Both the position numbers and the translations under genes were made by a program. A DNA stretch of 64,000 nucleotides from Limanda limanda (lineage: Eukaryota > Chordata > Actinopteri > Pleuronectiformes > Pleuronectidae). How positions within the stretch are numbered: position 1 is the stretch's first letter; the number at the start of each line of letters is the position of its first letter. The notes beneath the pieces are model-generated. The model searched no databases. It saw nothing but the letters and a program-made list of their open reading frames with translations, and was not told the origin of the DNA. The stretch spans positions 29,287,900 to 29,351,899 of the forward strand of contig NC_083638.1 in assembly GCF_963576545.1 (NCBI RefSeq), given 5' to 3'. This document shows, one piece after another, positions 18,976 through 31,898 of this stretch.

Positions 18976-21900
18976 TAGCTGAATCAAACCAGGGGCTGCA
19001 TCCTTCAGGCTGACGCAGATTATGGAAATCTTTAGCTATATCTGAGGCTGATTATATCCAGGAAGTATTAGGCTAGAAGTCAAACGCCCTTGTTTGCCAA
19101 AATAGATAGCTGGCAGGATAAACTCCTCGGTTGCTAATTCAGCCTCGGTATGAAAGTGGACAGTGGAAGTCGACAACTGGAAATAAGCGTGAACTGTTCA
19201 GAGTTAGTAGTAATTCCAGAACATCTTGCTGCATCTGATGGCACAATGACATGCGCTTGTCATGGCCAAGGTCCGATCAAGATGATAAAGAAATAATCAA
19301 AAAGACAGTCATATTGATTAAACCTCCCACAGAGAAAAGTATAGCACGCAAATCTTGGCACCACAAGTTTGTGACTAGGACACAGTTCTGCGACTTCCTG
19401 TCACAAAACCTTGTCCACTGTAATGTAAGGCAGTGAATATAGACAGACGTATGTGACCTAACTAAAAGACTTCTGGTTCAATCACATTTTACTGAAACTT
19501 CTATTGAGAAAATTATTACTTGTTCATAGGTGCTGCTGCTGACGGTTGTAGCGTAGGTTTTCTAAATTGAAAAAGTAAAAGAGTTGGGCTCCAGAAGAAG
19601 CTTCCATTAAGAGTTAATGATGAGTATAGTTCGAGTTCAGATCAAGTGTGAGTTTGTGTGTGTGTGTGTGTGTTTGTGGGGTTGTTGGAGAGGGGAATTA
19701 GGGTCCAAGGAAAGGGTAAAGTAAGGGAAATGTGTGTTCTTTTTGGGGGTCCTTTAACCTCCAGGTAGAGGGATGATGAGGGGTGAATTTTCCAGAGGCA
19801 AAGAGAACTAGGTGAAGCCAGGAGAGTTTCAAAAGGGAGACTTAGCTTGTTTTGTTCATCCAGGACAGAAGGAATCACTTTTGATCTCCTTCCTACAGTT
19901 ACTCTCACTTCTCATGTTTCCACTCCATGCTGCCTTTGTTTGAGTTTTCCCTCCATCTTGATTCACAGGCGTGTCACCTTTATCATCTCCCTCGCCCCTC
20001 CTTTTCCTGTTGAGGAGTAAAGGGCCATTCTGTACTTTTAGATTTCTCCTTTCTGCTACACGGTTATGATAACGCACACCACTGTTGGTCTGGGACTGTT
20101 GACCTAAAGCCCCAATGATTGGTTGGGACAACAGCGACTGCCCTCATCAAAGGTACCACTGGGAGTGTGTTGGACTAAAGAGGGAGCCAGAGTTAGCAAC
20201 ATGGTTCGATGATTTGTGCAAGCCTGTTGTTCCAATGAGAAGGAAAAGAAAAAGAAAGAGGGGAGAATGAGCTCTGTTAGACAGAAATAATTGGTTTGCC
20301 TGTTTGGTTTCAATGTGTTTTCATAAAGAAGAAAAGTAGAAACTGTATCTGCATGTTTAAAATGGGTATGAAATTTGAATAGCATGTTGCTTGGACATCC
20401 ATCCCAGTAGTATAAAAATGTAAGTTCAATCTCACATCCTGCTGATTCCCCAATATTCATATACCAATGAAGTCAGTTGTGTTTTTCATATATTATTTTT
20501 ATAGTATATCCCATTTGTTGATTTGACAGATTTCGTTTTCAATGTATGACCGTACTGGTAAAAAAAACAAAAAAAAACATAAAAATCCAGGACAGTGACT
20601 GATTTGAAAGTATAAATTTCATACAAATGATGAAAAAATAGTAAAGAATAATAGCCGCTAATAAAATAAAAATGAAGCTACTTTAAAAACACAATTTATA
20701 TGTTTATAGAGAGCCTGATCTTATAACCATGACAACATTACTTTGACAAGGCAGACATGAATGTCCCAGAGAAGTATGAATTTTGAGGGATGGGAATAAG
20801 ATTCATGTAGAGATGTCCACTGCGAAGACTCTAGAGCGCAGTGGAGTCAAGAAGTGAACATCATCCAATAATTATTTGAACAACATTGTTTTTCCAATTA
20901 AGTCTTTTTTTTGATATTGAAAGTCTTGGTGTACATTATTTCCAAAATTATGAGTTATCTCAACACATGGTAGTTAACGTGAGCAGTATGGTGAACTATT
21001 ACTATAAACATAATGCTAATTCGAGCCAACACATTGCAACAACAGTTAAGAGTTTAACAATCTTCCCTGAAAACATTATTTGAAGGGATCACCTCACAGT
21101 ATTGTGTCATTTTAGTGTTTTGAGTCCATCTAAATGGATTATTAAGTCTGGGGATGAAGGGAAATAGAGAGGCACGCTTTAGCAAACACGCAGGGAGCTC
21201 CTCGGGATTGGGGATGTGTTTGACTAGCTGCAGCCAGCAGCAGAGCTGTCTGTGGCGGAGTAAGACAGCCTTGACAAACTTGTTGAAGAGCAGTCTAGAC
21301 AATGCGAGCAACCACTGGTGTTTTACCTCTAGTTTTACAATGTTGCTGTGCTCTAGGCTACATGTATTTTTAGCCACAATTCACTTCTTTGAGGAAAGCA
21401 AAGATCCTGCATATTGTTTAGAAATTTCTAACTTTTTATGTCGTGGAGGAGGAAAGGTATCTCTGAGCGTTTCAACCGAGTATAGATGATGAAACAGGAC
21501 AGTGAAACAGGACAATATGACCTATTTGTTTCTCCAGGGAGAGGACAGGTCGCGTAACTAGTGCAGACACACTTTGGCAGGTAAAAATGATGGATTTTAT
21601 TTCAACAGGGCTTAAAAGGTTGCTGCTTGCAAAGCCAGAAGCTTGTTAGTTTATAGGGAAATCAACTTTTAGAGTTTTACATGAGCTGGAGTTCGAATTT
21701 ATATGAAACAATAACATGTGCAAAAGTAGCTAAGGACCCTTTGCTTTTAGTAGAGTACCTGTCAAGACAAAGTCTAAATGAACACGTGCTACTAAAGTCT
21801 GCAGCAGCTATTTGTGTGTCTCTGTTTTTGAACAGCCATTCATCCATAGTTTGCCGATGACCTGAAGTCAAAGACAATTTTGAACCAGTAGGCTGTAATT

Positions 21901-23386
21901 AGTTTTAAATATAACAGATACAAAAATAAGGTTTTCTTCCATGCAGTGTTATTTTCACTGAAATACAGATTGCTGTTTATTTCTACTCACTTGTCACATT
22001 GTGCTTTGGATTAAGATTTCAATGTGATTTGCAGGTCACCTTGAATTTATGAGAAATATTCTGATATTAATATCATAGCATTGTTCATACAATAGATGAT
22101 TAAATAGGTGACTAGTCCTCTACTGTGGGAAATCGTGGTCAAAGGCTGAGATCTGTGTTCTCATATTATTCCTACCCAGACGGTAAAACAAATTTTGATG
22201 GTGGCTTAGTTCCTACCTTTTGCCCTGAAAGTGAAAATGTATTCCTATATATACATATATGTTTCTTTATATGTCATGGGAGCTCATTTAAACAAAAGGA
22301 GGCTGTGAGTTTTTCTCTTTGTGGGCATCATGCAGAAGCATCGCATTAATTTGAATTTTGTTTTGTAACACAGCAGCTTACTACTCATTAATGTTAACAA
22401 CCTATAGCTGCTATAAGCTTAACAGACAATGTTTTTCCCACACAGTACCACCTTCTAGCAATGAAAGTGTGATTAAACCTACGGATCATTATCAGAGCTT
22501 ATCAAGACACATTTTAATTGATTATATCTGCTGAAAAAAGCCAATTAAAAAATGGTTATTCTATGTCTCTGTTCTTTGTCCATGTCAGCCTGCTGCTCTC
22601 ATTTACCACAGCTCCACAGTTTGACCATTTCACTGCATAAAATAGCCTATGCAAATAACAATCTGAGTGTGTGAATAGCAAAATCAGTTTGGCTGCACCA
22701 GTGACTCCTTCGTGGCAAAGTACACTCATTCAATTAGTTTTTATTCAGTGCAGCAGGTTTCTTACTCTGGTTAAAAGGGCAAACATCATGGCATCAGATT
22801 GAACTATCTGATAAGCGTTAGTTCACTGAGTAATTTACTAACTATCCAAGAATTAAATTACACTGATGTCTACATGTGACGCCTACAACTGTATGCTCAC
22901 AATGGTATGAGTTTTCATGTTTTACTCTGAATAGGCTAGCCAGTTTATACTCTATTATCACAATACTTTTGGGTCATATTTTAGAGTTGCGCCAAAAGGG
23001 GTGTGTCTTCCAAGGTGAGCACTAGTGTTGGTGCGGCTGAATGAGGCTCCGCCTCCTCAGAAAGAAAACAGCCTACTCAACGAACGCAACTGACGTCTCC
23101 TGTCTGTACATTTCCTGTTATAAACATGTTTGTGGTCTGTGCCATCTTACCACAATACATTTTAAGGGTATTTTAAAAGTATTTTATCATGGTTTCATGT
23201 GGAAAATAATATGTTTTGTCACGCTAAAAACTATTAACCTCACTGCTCATTGTTATGGCGGTTTGCTAGCTCCTGGGTAAACAATGAAGCAAGATGGTGA
23301 CCGTACAGACATTGTTTTCATTTATTGTCACTTAAGCTACTCGACATGTATATCCTTTTACTGTAGTTGTTTGTTTTGAGTGATAA
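18976..23386. other. Non-coding intergenic DNA
   Basis: No supported gene. It contains a short GT repeat at 19654-19673, an A-rich low-complexity stretch at 20560-20700, and a small 9-bp-arm inverted repeat at 20818-20847 (TCCACTGCG ... CGCAGTGGA). The rest appears unique and AT-rich. Confidence 0.5.
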
Positions 23387-24367
23387 AGGCCAATTTATGC
23401 CTCTCCGTTTTTTTTATTACGGACAGATAAGATCGCCCTATCCGTCGTGAAACGCCCTCTCCGAGGGCTTCGGACAGCTTTTCGTACACGTCTGATTTTT
23501 CTAACTATCCGTCTTCATGTTGGAGACCCGACGGACCGCTCTTGGCTGTGATTGGTCCGCGAACGACATGATTTCCGTATGACGTCATTTCCGTATTTCC
23601 CGACCTCAAACTTTCTGTTCACTTGTAGCAACAAACACGAACACAACTATGATTCTACGATTAATGTGACGTGTGTGTTAAGCCAGCGGAGTTGTCCGGC
23701 TGACGGTGGCTCGTTCGAGCACTGAGGGCATGTGTGCACGGTCACATACGGTTATAACGAGCTTTCAAAACGGCGCTAGCAGGCTAGGCTAGCGGGCTAG
23801 GCTAGCCACCATGCTAACTGCGGTGGTAACAGTGCAAGAACCCGCCGTCACGACTTTAATTCCACTTCTATCATGACACTGTTTCTATAATACCGTCAGG
23901 TTAGACGCAAACACTGGATAGTAGTTGTTAGTGCCGGGAGTCCCTGCTGACTGTGTGTGGAAGCTGGGGGGGAGCTAGCTCCGGGTAGCTTCTAGCTACA
24001 TGTAGCCTCAAGCAGATTCAAGCTGTGGAATCAACAACACAGTTCGGAAACAAGACCGGGGAACCGCTGTGCTAAGAAACGATTACATCAGCATCTTGAC
24101 ACGCTGGGTGTCACTTTATTTAGTTCTGTTAGTTGCCATGGTTCAGTGTGTGGGACGCAAGCTAACAGATGTAAACACAGACACGTGGACTTCTTCTTCC
24201 CAAATGGGGTAGGCTTCTCTGAGCTCGTCTTCCGTTGCGCCACCTATGGGTTTGGCGGGGAATTGTTTTTAGACGGATAGTCGTCGGAGAAGTAAAAATC
24301 AAAAAGACTCTTTGTCCCCCGCTGAGACCTCTCCGAGAAACGGATACGTAGAAGTATATAAGAGCCT
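23387..24367. mobile_element. Non-autonomous PIF/Harbinger-like element
   Basis: A 981-bp block of higher GC than its surroundings, flanked by TAA on both sides (23384-23386 and 24368-24370), the TWA duplication typical of PIF/Harbinger. The ends form an imperfect inverted repeat: AGGCCAATTTATGCCTCTCC on the left and AGGCTCTTATATACTTCTAC as the complement of the right, about 15 of 22 bases matching. There is no open frame of note. Inside are repeats of a GCTAGCxGGCTAGG unit (23775-23807) and a CGGTC/CCGTA-rich region. It is unlike the autonomous element at 10840, so another family would have to mobilise it. Confidence 0.55.
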
Positions 24368-24559
24368 TAAATGGCTATTTTAATTTATCTAGCGCGGAAG
24401 TCTTTAGCTGCTCACTCATTTATGCCACAATGTTTGAACTGTGAATAAGTAGTAAACACATTTTTGGTTTAAGAGCATAATCTATAATAATTGCATAATT
24501 TCCCTCCAATTTTTCCCACAACATTATGTAGCTATAGATTGAATGAATTTACTGATGAA

Positions 24560-24858
24560 TATCGCATCCAGCACCAGGGCCATCAGCACCGGCGCCCCCC
24601 CAAGGATGTGTGCTCTCCCCACATCTCTTCTCCCTCTACACCAACAACTGCCCCTCAGGAGAGCGCTCTGTTAAACTCCTGAAGTTCGCGAACGACACAA
24701 CAGTCATCGGCCTCATCAGGGACAGTGATGACTCTGCGTACAGACAGGAGGTGGAACAGCTGGCCTTCTGGTGTGTTCTGAACAACCTGGAGCTGAACAA
24801 GATCAAAACTGTGGAGATGACAGTGGTCTTCAGGAGGAGCCCCCCAACACTGTTCTAA
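24560..24858 (+). pseudogene. L2-type LINE RT fragment
   Basis: About 95 codons of reverse transcriptase palm, with one frame change near 24610. It reads APQGCVLSPH ... LFSLYTNNC, SVKLLKFANDTTVIGLI and LNNLELNKIKTVEM. The catalytic FADD motif is altered to FAND. It is closely similar in order to the larger copy at 31906-33074. Neither end is preserved. Confidence 0.75.
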
Positions 24859-27572
24859 ACAGAACACATCACCAAGTGCTCTCCCTGTGTGACACCATTG
24901 TACAATCGCAGCTGTGAGTGGACTAATTGTTTCTCCCAACACGTTTGCTCAATCTTAGGAGTCCATACTTTCAGTCGTTTCATAATAATAATTCAACTTA
25001 TAAACTCAGATGGTGTAGCTACAGCTATTATTTTAGACTGTAGTTTACATGTTTAATTAACATTCAGTAAATGTAAGTATTGGATTTTTGTTTCTCCTTA
25101 TAAATGAAAAAGGGGAATAATAAATAAATCAATAAGAGATTTGTTCGCATATCCAGGTATTTTGTCAAACTGGCACGGGATCCAGAGTGGAACAAGCTTA
25201 TGCATTGTTGTGCAGCCGCCAATCATCCAACGAATGAATGAAAAACAATGGGTATTGTATTTCTGAGCGTGTAATAACCTTTTGTGTCAACCTTTACAAA
25301 TATAAAAAATCCACTTGCAAACTGCATGACAAGAAAACTGCCATTTACTGAGTCTTTTATGTCAACAGCTGTACAGCCACGCCGGCAGTTGACTTTTACA
25401 TTTACTCAAAAATTGCTGTTTTGAATCATGTTTCTTGGAACTCACCACATTGTTTGTTTACGGGAGAGTTCATCAATCCCACAGTTGAAAGGCATTGACT
25501 TGAAAGAGGGAAAGAAAATGTAAGACAGCAGGAGAGGGTAATGAGGAGGGCTGTGGGTTAAACTGTTTGGTGTCTGGCAAGAGAAAGCCCAGTGAAAACT
25601 AAGCAGATATTAGTTGAACTTAAAGTGTGCGTTTGTATGAGTGCATGTACGCAGCAGTGAGGTATTACAGGAAAATATTTCCCTTACACTTGGAGATTTG
25701 ATATGAACCTAGAGAGAGCAAAACATTAAACCTCAGACAAATACTGAAATGGTCGGACTGCAATGCACTCCCACACAAACACACAAAAGGCCCATAGACT
25801 GGTAAAGATGCACAAAATGTGCAGGTAGAGGTTTCAGGGTCAACACACAAGCGAAAACATGAATTGTTCATCCATAGGCAATTTCGAGATTTCACCAACT
25901 TCCATAACTTGCCATCTTCTAGACTAGTGGGAAGGTAATGTTTGATGTCTCATTTAGATGTTTTTAATTTACTAAAGTTCTATTTAAATCTGAAGCTTTC
26001 TCCCGAATTCCCATTCTAATGCAACATGACACATGACATACCTTGGTGTAATTTTTAAAGCTTTCTGTCTCCTGCACAATGTTATTGTATCCATACAAAG
26101 TAATTTACTATATGTCGACCATGGTATCATTACATTAGATATGTAAATGGTGTTTTTTTATGAAACATATCTTTCAAAACTTTTTCTGAACTTTTCTTTT
26201 TTTTCTGAGCCCCATAAATATCCAATTCCAAGTTTTATTTGTATCTTTATTCTGAACGTTCAAGCAAATGCCGGAACAAAGCACTTAAAAACACACAGTT
26301 TATAGAAAGAAAGAGGCTAATATAAGGGACTGAGCACACCAAGGTTTTGCAGACAAATGTCTCAGACATTAAAAGAAAGCACTAGAAACTATCTGAACAT
26401 TGATGAAACAGAAGGATATTCACAGTGGAATAATTGCAGGTCAGTGAGGGTCACACCCAAACCTCTAGGTGAGATAATCTTTGCCTTGGATCTCATAGAA
26501 TTCTTGGCAGGATTCACTTCTTTCAAGATAAAGAGCAGATTCTCCAACTGAGCCAACAACTAAAGCTGGTATTCAAATGGTGACTTGGTTTTTCATAAGA
26601 GCTGCTATGATGAAGGTCATTTAGAATAGTTATTCTTTAATTGCTCACATGTTAAGTTCAGCAGAATGTACATTTTCACACCACAAATTGAAATTGGACA
26701 GATGAACACCACACATATCTGTTAAGTAACGGCAGATTTTCACAGAACTAGTTTTCTTCAACTAAATAGCTCCAATCACTTCTACTTTGTCCTTTTTACC
26801 TCCGCACAGGAGGTTGTGTTTTCCCCCTTGTATGCTTTTTTTGTGTGTAAGCAGGTTTAAGCAAAGACAAATTATCAGAGTTCCAAAAAAAACTTAGTGG
26901 AAGGATGGAACATGGACAAAGAAACAACAAATATTTATATATATTTTGGCATGGATTTTGCCAGGGACTGATCCAGGAATATTTCACTGAAACATTGCGA
27001 GATAGGGTGACATTGTGGCATTGTACCAGAATTAACGCATGGATCTTGATGAAAAGCAGTCTTATTTAGGGAACTGACATCTGAACTAGGTACGGTACAT
27101 GGGTCTTTTGGGTCATGGTTGAGGTATCTGCTCATTTGAGTGCTAAACTTATTTTGTTCTGTGTTCAGCTACCATCAAGATAACTTAAAACTTCCTACAG
27201 TTTCACACTAAAAGCCTATGAAAAAAAATGGAGGGGTTTCTTCTTTTAAGCTGAGAAGATTCTGTTATTTTCTGCCACGAGGGGTCTCTCAATCAAAATC
27301 ATAACAGAAGTTGGAGTTTGGTGATGTTGTTAAGTAGCGTAGAGGAAATTATAAATCGGGTCTCCTCCTAACAATTAAAATTAAAAAGACAACAATAAAA
27401 TTCCTAAATAAAGCAGTGCCATGCTGGGGAAGTTCAGCGAGTCGAAATGATTTTTGATCACCTTGTTTCTTTGAAAATGTAATACCAAGGCTGCCGAAGA
27501 TTAAAATCCTTGATCCAGTAAAGATATATAGTAAAAAATATTGGCAGGAGACAAAATGGAACTGACTGTTAC
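24859..27572. other. Non-coding intergenic DNA
   Basis: No supported gene, RNA or repeat. The sequence is AT-rich and looks unique. Open frames are short and without motifs. Confidence 0.45.
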
Positions 27573-28135
27573 TGTCACAGTTCCTCTGTGCCTCCAGTGC
27601 CCCTCCCCTTCTTGTTTCTCTTTCCCGCAGGTGCAGCACATCTCGGTGATGACCCGGCTCTCCAGGCGCACCAGCACTAATCATCTCCGGGCTTTATCTG
27701 CCCTGGCTGTGCTGCGAGTCATCGCCAGTTCGTCCTCGTTGCTACAGTGGTAGATACTCGTTCTCGGCTCCGTAACCTGTCTCTGGATGAGACCCCTGTT
27801 CTAACCCCCGTGCCTTTCCCTCTGTTCGCCAGGACTGAAACCTTGGACCCTCGTGTCTACCTCCACGCTGAAGACCTCACGGAGATCTCAGCCGACCTGT
27901 CTGCCTCCACGCTGAAGACCTCACGGAGATCTCAGCCGACCTGTCTAACTCCACGCTGAAGTCCTCACGGAGTTCTCAGCCGTCCTGTCTACCTCCCCGC
28001 TGAAGACCTCACGGAGTGTCAGCGGACCCGCCTGTCTGTTCTCTCCTACTGCAATAAACTTCCTTGAACACACCACCCTATCTGGCTCTGTTTTGACTCT
28101 GCTCTGGGGTCCCGCTCGAGACCTCAGTCGTCACA
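27573..28135 (+). mobile_element. Solo LTR with internal 44-bp repeats
   Basis: A 563-bp unit starting TGTCACAG and ending CGTCACA, flanked by an exact 5-bp duplication GTTAC (27568-27572 and 28136-28140). It is GC-richer than its flanks, has an AATAAA at about 28052-28057 in the downstream third as in an R/U5 region, and encodes nothing. Orientation is inferred from the poly(A) signal. The TGTCA/TGACA-type ends recall the solo LTR at 10634-14671, but the interiors differ. Confidence 0.75.
27855..28024 (+). repeat. Four 44-bp tandem repeats inside the solo LTR
   Basis: Units start at 27855, 27899, 27943 and 27987 and share the core CCACGCTGAAGACCTCACGG. Units 1 and 2 are nearly identical; 3 and 4 diverge and the last is cut short. 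Such arrays in U3 often multiply enhancer sites, but function is not shown. Confidence 0.9.
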
Positions 28136-28140
28136 GTTAC

Positions 28141-31100
28141 CTTGATTCAAATAACAGATTTCTTTAGAGTTCAAATTAATGCATTTTTTAGGGATAATGT
28201 AAATGCACTGCTCAACAAAATATATACATTGGTATTAAGACATTTTGATGCAGCAACACATTCATATGTTTTCCCATCTTAACAATTTTACTGATAAATG
28301 TTTTGTTGAGACAATTTACAAAATAAAGAAAGTCACAAATTGAGGTAATGCTTTAAGAGGTACTTTCAGTGCTGAGAAAAAACTCATGAAGTTAAATGGT
28401 GCTTTTTGTAAAATAAAAGAATTATAAATATAAACAAATGTGGTCAGCTCATTACTGCCATTACATTACTTCCTCTTACAGAAGCCTCCTTGCCTCCCTT
28501 TAGAGCACATCCCCCTGAAGACCACTAGGACCTGGCACCTCTGAAGGTCAACCCTTGTCTTTGGGCCTTTTAGCTCTTTAGCTCTGGCTGAACCTCATCT
28601 GTTCAGCCTCCCAGGCATCAATGTCCTCCAAGCTTGTTTCGATATCGATTCAGTTCGGGATATGTCTTCAATTCAAATTTTTCTTGGATATGAAAGAGAA
28701 CTAAAGCTGTAAATTGTCCAGATAGAAACTCTTACTTGGGGCATTATAAAAAATACTGAGGTAGGCCCATAAAGATACAAAATTTTTGAAACAATTTCTT
28801 ACTACTGAAATAATAATAATATTAGAGCGTAGCCCTGCAATTTCACCCTTTAAAAGCTCGCTTAATTTTAAGGATATTCAGTCTCACATTTGAATTTGAA
28901 TTTAAAATATTAAAATATCTTCAGTTAATAAAACATAGATAAAATAAACCACACACTCAAGCAAAACAATAAATACAATAGACTCAGTCTCTGTTAACTA
29001 AAATTGCTCTTGAATTTTGGATTATGGTGTAAACAGGATTTTAAAAGGGTATGATGAGGATTATAAAAAAAGAAAAAACGGGGGCATATTTTTCCCCGTT
29101 TTTATAACTAGCAGCTAGTTTAGAATTTAGTCCTACTGTCTCCAAAACTAGTCTCAACATGCAACTAAATATTCTCAGTGTGGAACCCTGCAGTGGTGCA
29201 GTGAGAATAAAGTTTTGAGAGAAGTGAACAATGACACCATGTTGCTGCTTTCTGTACAATATACTGATTATTATGCTGTTTAGAAGAAGAAGGAGGACCC
29301 GACATAGTGTGTGATAGTTGACATGGTGTATATGTGAGCTATGAAATAGTTTCCCAAATAATTAATTACATTTAATCTCCAATATATGACTAAGGCAAAA
29401 CTTTTATCCCTAGTTTCAGAAAAAGTCTTAAACAGCAAGAACTTGTCATTACCAAAACCATTTAACATACAAAATGTAACAATTGATATGACAGTTTTTT
29501 AAGCAAATATACCTAAGACTCAGCAACTGATATGTGCCTTTGGACACAGAGTGGGAGTAAGTTGGTGAGGACTGTTAAATTGAGTTCATAAATAAGTGTG
29601 TGAGAGACAGCCGAGCAAGACTCAGCATTCGATGACTTTATAAAACTTCACACAAATTCCAAGCTTTGAAATAAACGCACAATGGAAACCTCTGAGATGA
29701 AGCAGCTGGTACAGAGCTTTCTGTTGTATTTATCTTCATTCTGTGAGAGCGCACCCCTTAAAAGAGCTGTTGTTACTTGGATTAGTGTGGATCGTGGTCA
29801 CACAGCGGAAACAGATGAATCCCCCAGAAAGACAAACATCACATGCTCGTGTGGAGAGATGATCTGCTTCCAGGATTGATTCTTTCAAGATTAAACATGC
29901 CTGAGCATATAAAATGTGTACTTCTTCTCAAGATATGCATATCGCAAAGGTGCCATTGCCACTACTTGACAACGGTACAGATGAGAGAACTTGATCAGAG
30001 AATAATTCTATTACGACATTCCTGCATTCACTATGTAGTAAATCATTACAAATGTGGATCTGTGTGATTGATCACAGTATAATTTTGGACTCACTGGAGG
30101 AAACCTTGTGCAAATATATTTTTATTTGAGCCATATAAACTCTTAAATTGAGAAATCCTACTGATACGGGCAGTTAGGGGAAATTATGATTCATTGTACA
30201 ATTATTATTATGTCTCAAGGAGGAACACACACACACACATCACAAATACATTTATAGATTTAAAATCAGGGTTTTTCATAAGGTGGCTGGAATGGAAACG
30301 AATGGCAGAATTCCCGTTGAGATCACAAGCTGCAAGAACACTAACCAGCAGTGTCATCAGGTTCTCCCAGTGTGTTACAAACAAATTGGTGTATGCTTTA
30401 GAGATTACATTAATGACGTGGAATCGCAAATATGAAAAGTGGTCATTTAAGCCTGTAAATATTTTTGTTTGAAAGCCTACTAGCTGAGAAATCTCTCCCA
30501 GTTACATCCTCCAATAGTAAAACATGGTTCATTGAGCACATTAGGTTTGTTGCTCTGAGCTCATCCTGATTCCTGACACAGATCGAATTCAATAGATTAT
30601 AATTACTGTAATTATCTGTCAAATAGTCGCCAATCTTCGGATCACTTACATTAAGCCTGCTAAGCTGACACTGTGACAAGGAGCACTTGTATCCCTCTGG
30701 GGAGTTTTGTATTACTGCTTGGCCTCCTCACATTCCTTCAAGGGGCTTTCATTAAATGTCGAACACATAAGATGACGTGTCAGCAGGCCATGTTTTCTTT
30801 CAGTAGTTTTTTTTTTGCCTACTTGAATTTCTTCATATGTGTTCGTCCATTCCAACAATCTGGCACACATCAATATTTGCTGTGGTGTTGAAGGTTTGAT
30901 TTCATGCCGCAGTCTCTCTTTCATTCTCATGTGTCCTGGAAGAGAGTTTTCTCCTCATTTATGGATACAGTAAAAAAATTTACATCTTTAGAAAGTAGTA
31001 CTTTGTTTTTATCAGACACGCAATATTGACCCACACCATTAAAAATAAGTTGTTCTACAACTTAAATTGTACAATAATTAAAGTTGTTTGTTTTCTGAAG

Positions 31101-31898
31101 TGGTCATTGCACCTTGTATTCAAGCAGAGCCATAGATAAAGTGAAGTTGTGACATGAGCTATATCATGTAAATGCTCCACTGCCCTTTTCTTTAGATTAT
31201 GAGTCATCTGCTGGCATCAGGAGAAAAGTGTGGTTTAATCGAGTAAGTGAGACACTAGTATTCAAAATAAACATGCTGTTATCTATCAGCATGCTTCAAT
31301 GTAATGACAGTGGCTGGATTGAGCAGTTTCATGATGTTTTGTTAATGGCGTTTGGGACCGCAGTTCGCCATATGGGGTAAGTCTCATGCTCGTGATATCA
31401 AATGTCCCAAAAGCAGAAAAATAATAGTTATACAATACGCCTCAAGCCTTTGGCAATGAAAGTAGATGACACAGAAGTGAGGCTACATGCCGCTGACTGC
31501 CTGTTGCCCCGCTGCAATTTGACTAGCTGTTCGCCAATTATTGTTGTTGCCAAAACTGGTATAAACTCACATAAATGTCTAAAGAAATATTTAAAAAATA
31601 TATTTTGTGGAAATATTGTATATGCTGTGACAATGTGTTATTGACTAAATGCAAGCTATGCCCAGAACCTGTCTATACCATCAAAGACAGCCATCAGCTG
31701 GGCATAGAGATTTTAAATGTACCACCACAGCCTCTTGTTGCTCTGATGAAGACATGCTTTATAGGCTGCAACTTAATAAAAGCTTTACTATCACTATGTG
31801 CTCTAGATTCAATCTTTTCACAGTGCTACTGTCATTTATTCGTGTTTGCCATTAGTTTGTGCCTCTTTTATAGACAAAAAGCAACTGTGGCTATCATG
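28141..31898. other. Non-coding intergenic DNA, possible regulatory patches
   Basis: No supported gene. The sequence is AT-rich, with a short CA repeat at 30226-30239. Bases about 30280-30700 are more balanced in composition, with homeodomain-type TAAT motifs, including a 17-bp palindrome at 30599-30615. Confidence 0.45.
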
